Positions 63,716-64,000 of a DNA stretch of 64,000 bases are shown here, piece by piece. This DNA comes from Myceligenerans crystallogenes (lineage in GTDB: Bacteria; Actinomycetota; Actinomycetes; Actinomycetales; Cellulomonadaceae): the NCBI RefSeq assembly GCF_039529775.1, contig NZ_BAAANL010000002.1, forward strand, positions 62,001 to 126,000, read 5' to 3'. The notes under the pieces are model-generated. The model saw only the letters and a program-made list of their open reading frames with translations, did not search any database and was not told the origin of the DNA. How positions within the stretch are numbered: the stretch's first letter is position 1; every line of letters starts with the position of its first letter. The position numbers and the translations under genes are program-made.

Positions 63716-64000
63716 ATGACTGCACCTGTCACCTTCGTGAACATCATCGAGGTGGAGCCCGAGAAGCAGCAGGAGGCGATCGAGATCCTCAAGGAGGGCA
63801 CCGAGAAGGTCATCTCGCAGCAGCCCGGCTTCGTCTCGCTCGAGCTCCTCGCGAGCGCCGACGGGAAGCGCGTCCTGAACGTGGCCCGCTGGGAGAGCGT
63901 GGACGCCCTCAAGGCCGTGCAGACGAACCCCGAGGCCGGCGAGTACGTGAAGCAGCTCCTGGCCGTCGCCACCGCGACGCCGGGGCCGTACCAGGTCGTC
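63716..64000 (+). CDS. Antibiotic biosynthesis monooxygenase family protein, partial
   Basis: At least 95 residues; the frame is open at the window end. ATG follows GGAAGGACG. The ABM ferredoxin-like domain is clear: VTFVNIIEVEPEKQQEAIEILKEGTEKV, QPGFVSLELLASADGKRVLNVARWESVDALKAV, and TPGPYQVV at the end of the visible part. Often encoded beside ECF41 sigma factors as a target gene, as are carboxymuconolactone decarboxylases and oxidoreductases. The ECF41-type promoter upstream supports that relationship here. Confidence 0.85.
   Translation, partial: MTAPVTFVNIIEVEPEKQQEAIEILKEGTEKVISQQPGFVSLELLASADGKRVLNVARWESVDALKAVQTNPEAGEYVKQLLAVATATPGPYQVV

Noticed and set aside
63493..63972. A 159-codon minus-strand frame
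   Set aside because: It is antisense to the ABM monooxygenase, which has a ribosome site and ECF41 promoter on the plus strand.

Overview
The window is about 73% G+C, gene-dense, and uses short ATGA/GTGA overlaps, leaderless starts and Pro/Ser/Thr-rich linkers. Together with a secreted CBM2 esterase, a pectate-lyase-like beta-helix protein, PAS-ANTAR regulators and a LAATG sorting signal, this points to a free-living, plant-polymer-degrading actinomycete. Cellulomonadaceae/Promicromonosporaceae-like Micrococcales is a guess, not a proof. No prophage, CRISPR array or replication origin was seen. There is one assembly gap (20541-20635).

Layout. 1-18300 is mostly ordinary accessory genome: PaaX, LacI, PadR and TetR regulators beside enzymes they may control, a DrrAB-type exporter, two secreted polysaccharide-active proteins, two paralogous PAS-ANTAR proteins, Dps and tRNA-Leu(GAG). 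18562-21144 is a large wall-anchored protein. 21953-28542 is a TetR-controlled, apparently undescribed small-molecule operon: an adenylate-forming enzyme, a protein with a possible Cys-His-Asp triad, a nucleoside deoxyribosyltransferase homologue, a fatty-acyl-AMP ligase, an acyl carrier protein and an SDR-like reductase. 28664-32465 is a three-gene unit (trypsin-co-occurring domain, membrane-anchored trypsin/solute-binding fusion, solute-binding/VWA lipoprotein) that resembles bacterial conflict systems.

35395-50144 is the most interesting region. A ten-gene leftward operon carries LysW, LysX, LysY and LysZ homologues (amino-group carrier protein machinery) with a homocitrate/isopropylmalate-synthase-like enzyme, a class I amidotransferase, an amino acid dehydrogenase, an AMP ligase, an aminotransferase and an FAH-fold enzyme. 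It is flanked by two acyl-CoA-dehydrogenase-like proteins that lack the usual catalytic Glu, and by an aldolase/hydratase/RraA trio. The carrier protein ends in ...DWGQ, whereas LysW proteins end in Glu, the residue that carries the substrate. A Pup-like deamidation step, perhaps by the operon amidotransferase, is a testable hypothesis.

50244-51919 is an XRE-ImmA/IrrE plus PIN-like pair, followed by a succinate-semialdehyde-type dehydrogenase. 53913-64000 is a partial phenazine locus (phzB, phzF, phzG, two flavin monooxygenases, an EhpF/PaaK-like protein) with two ECF41 sigma factors and a catalytically degenerate IS701-like protein; phzC, phzD and phzE are absent. Three copies of a promoter motif, CCT[CG]ACA-N16-CGTC, precede both sigma genes and the terminal monooxygenase, suggesting one ECF41 regulon.
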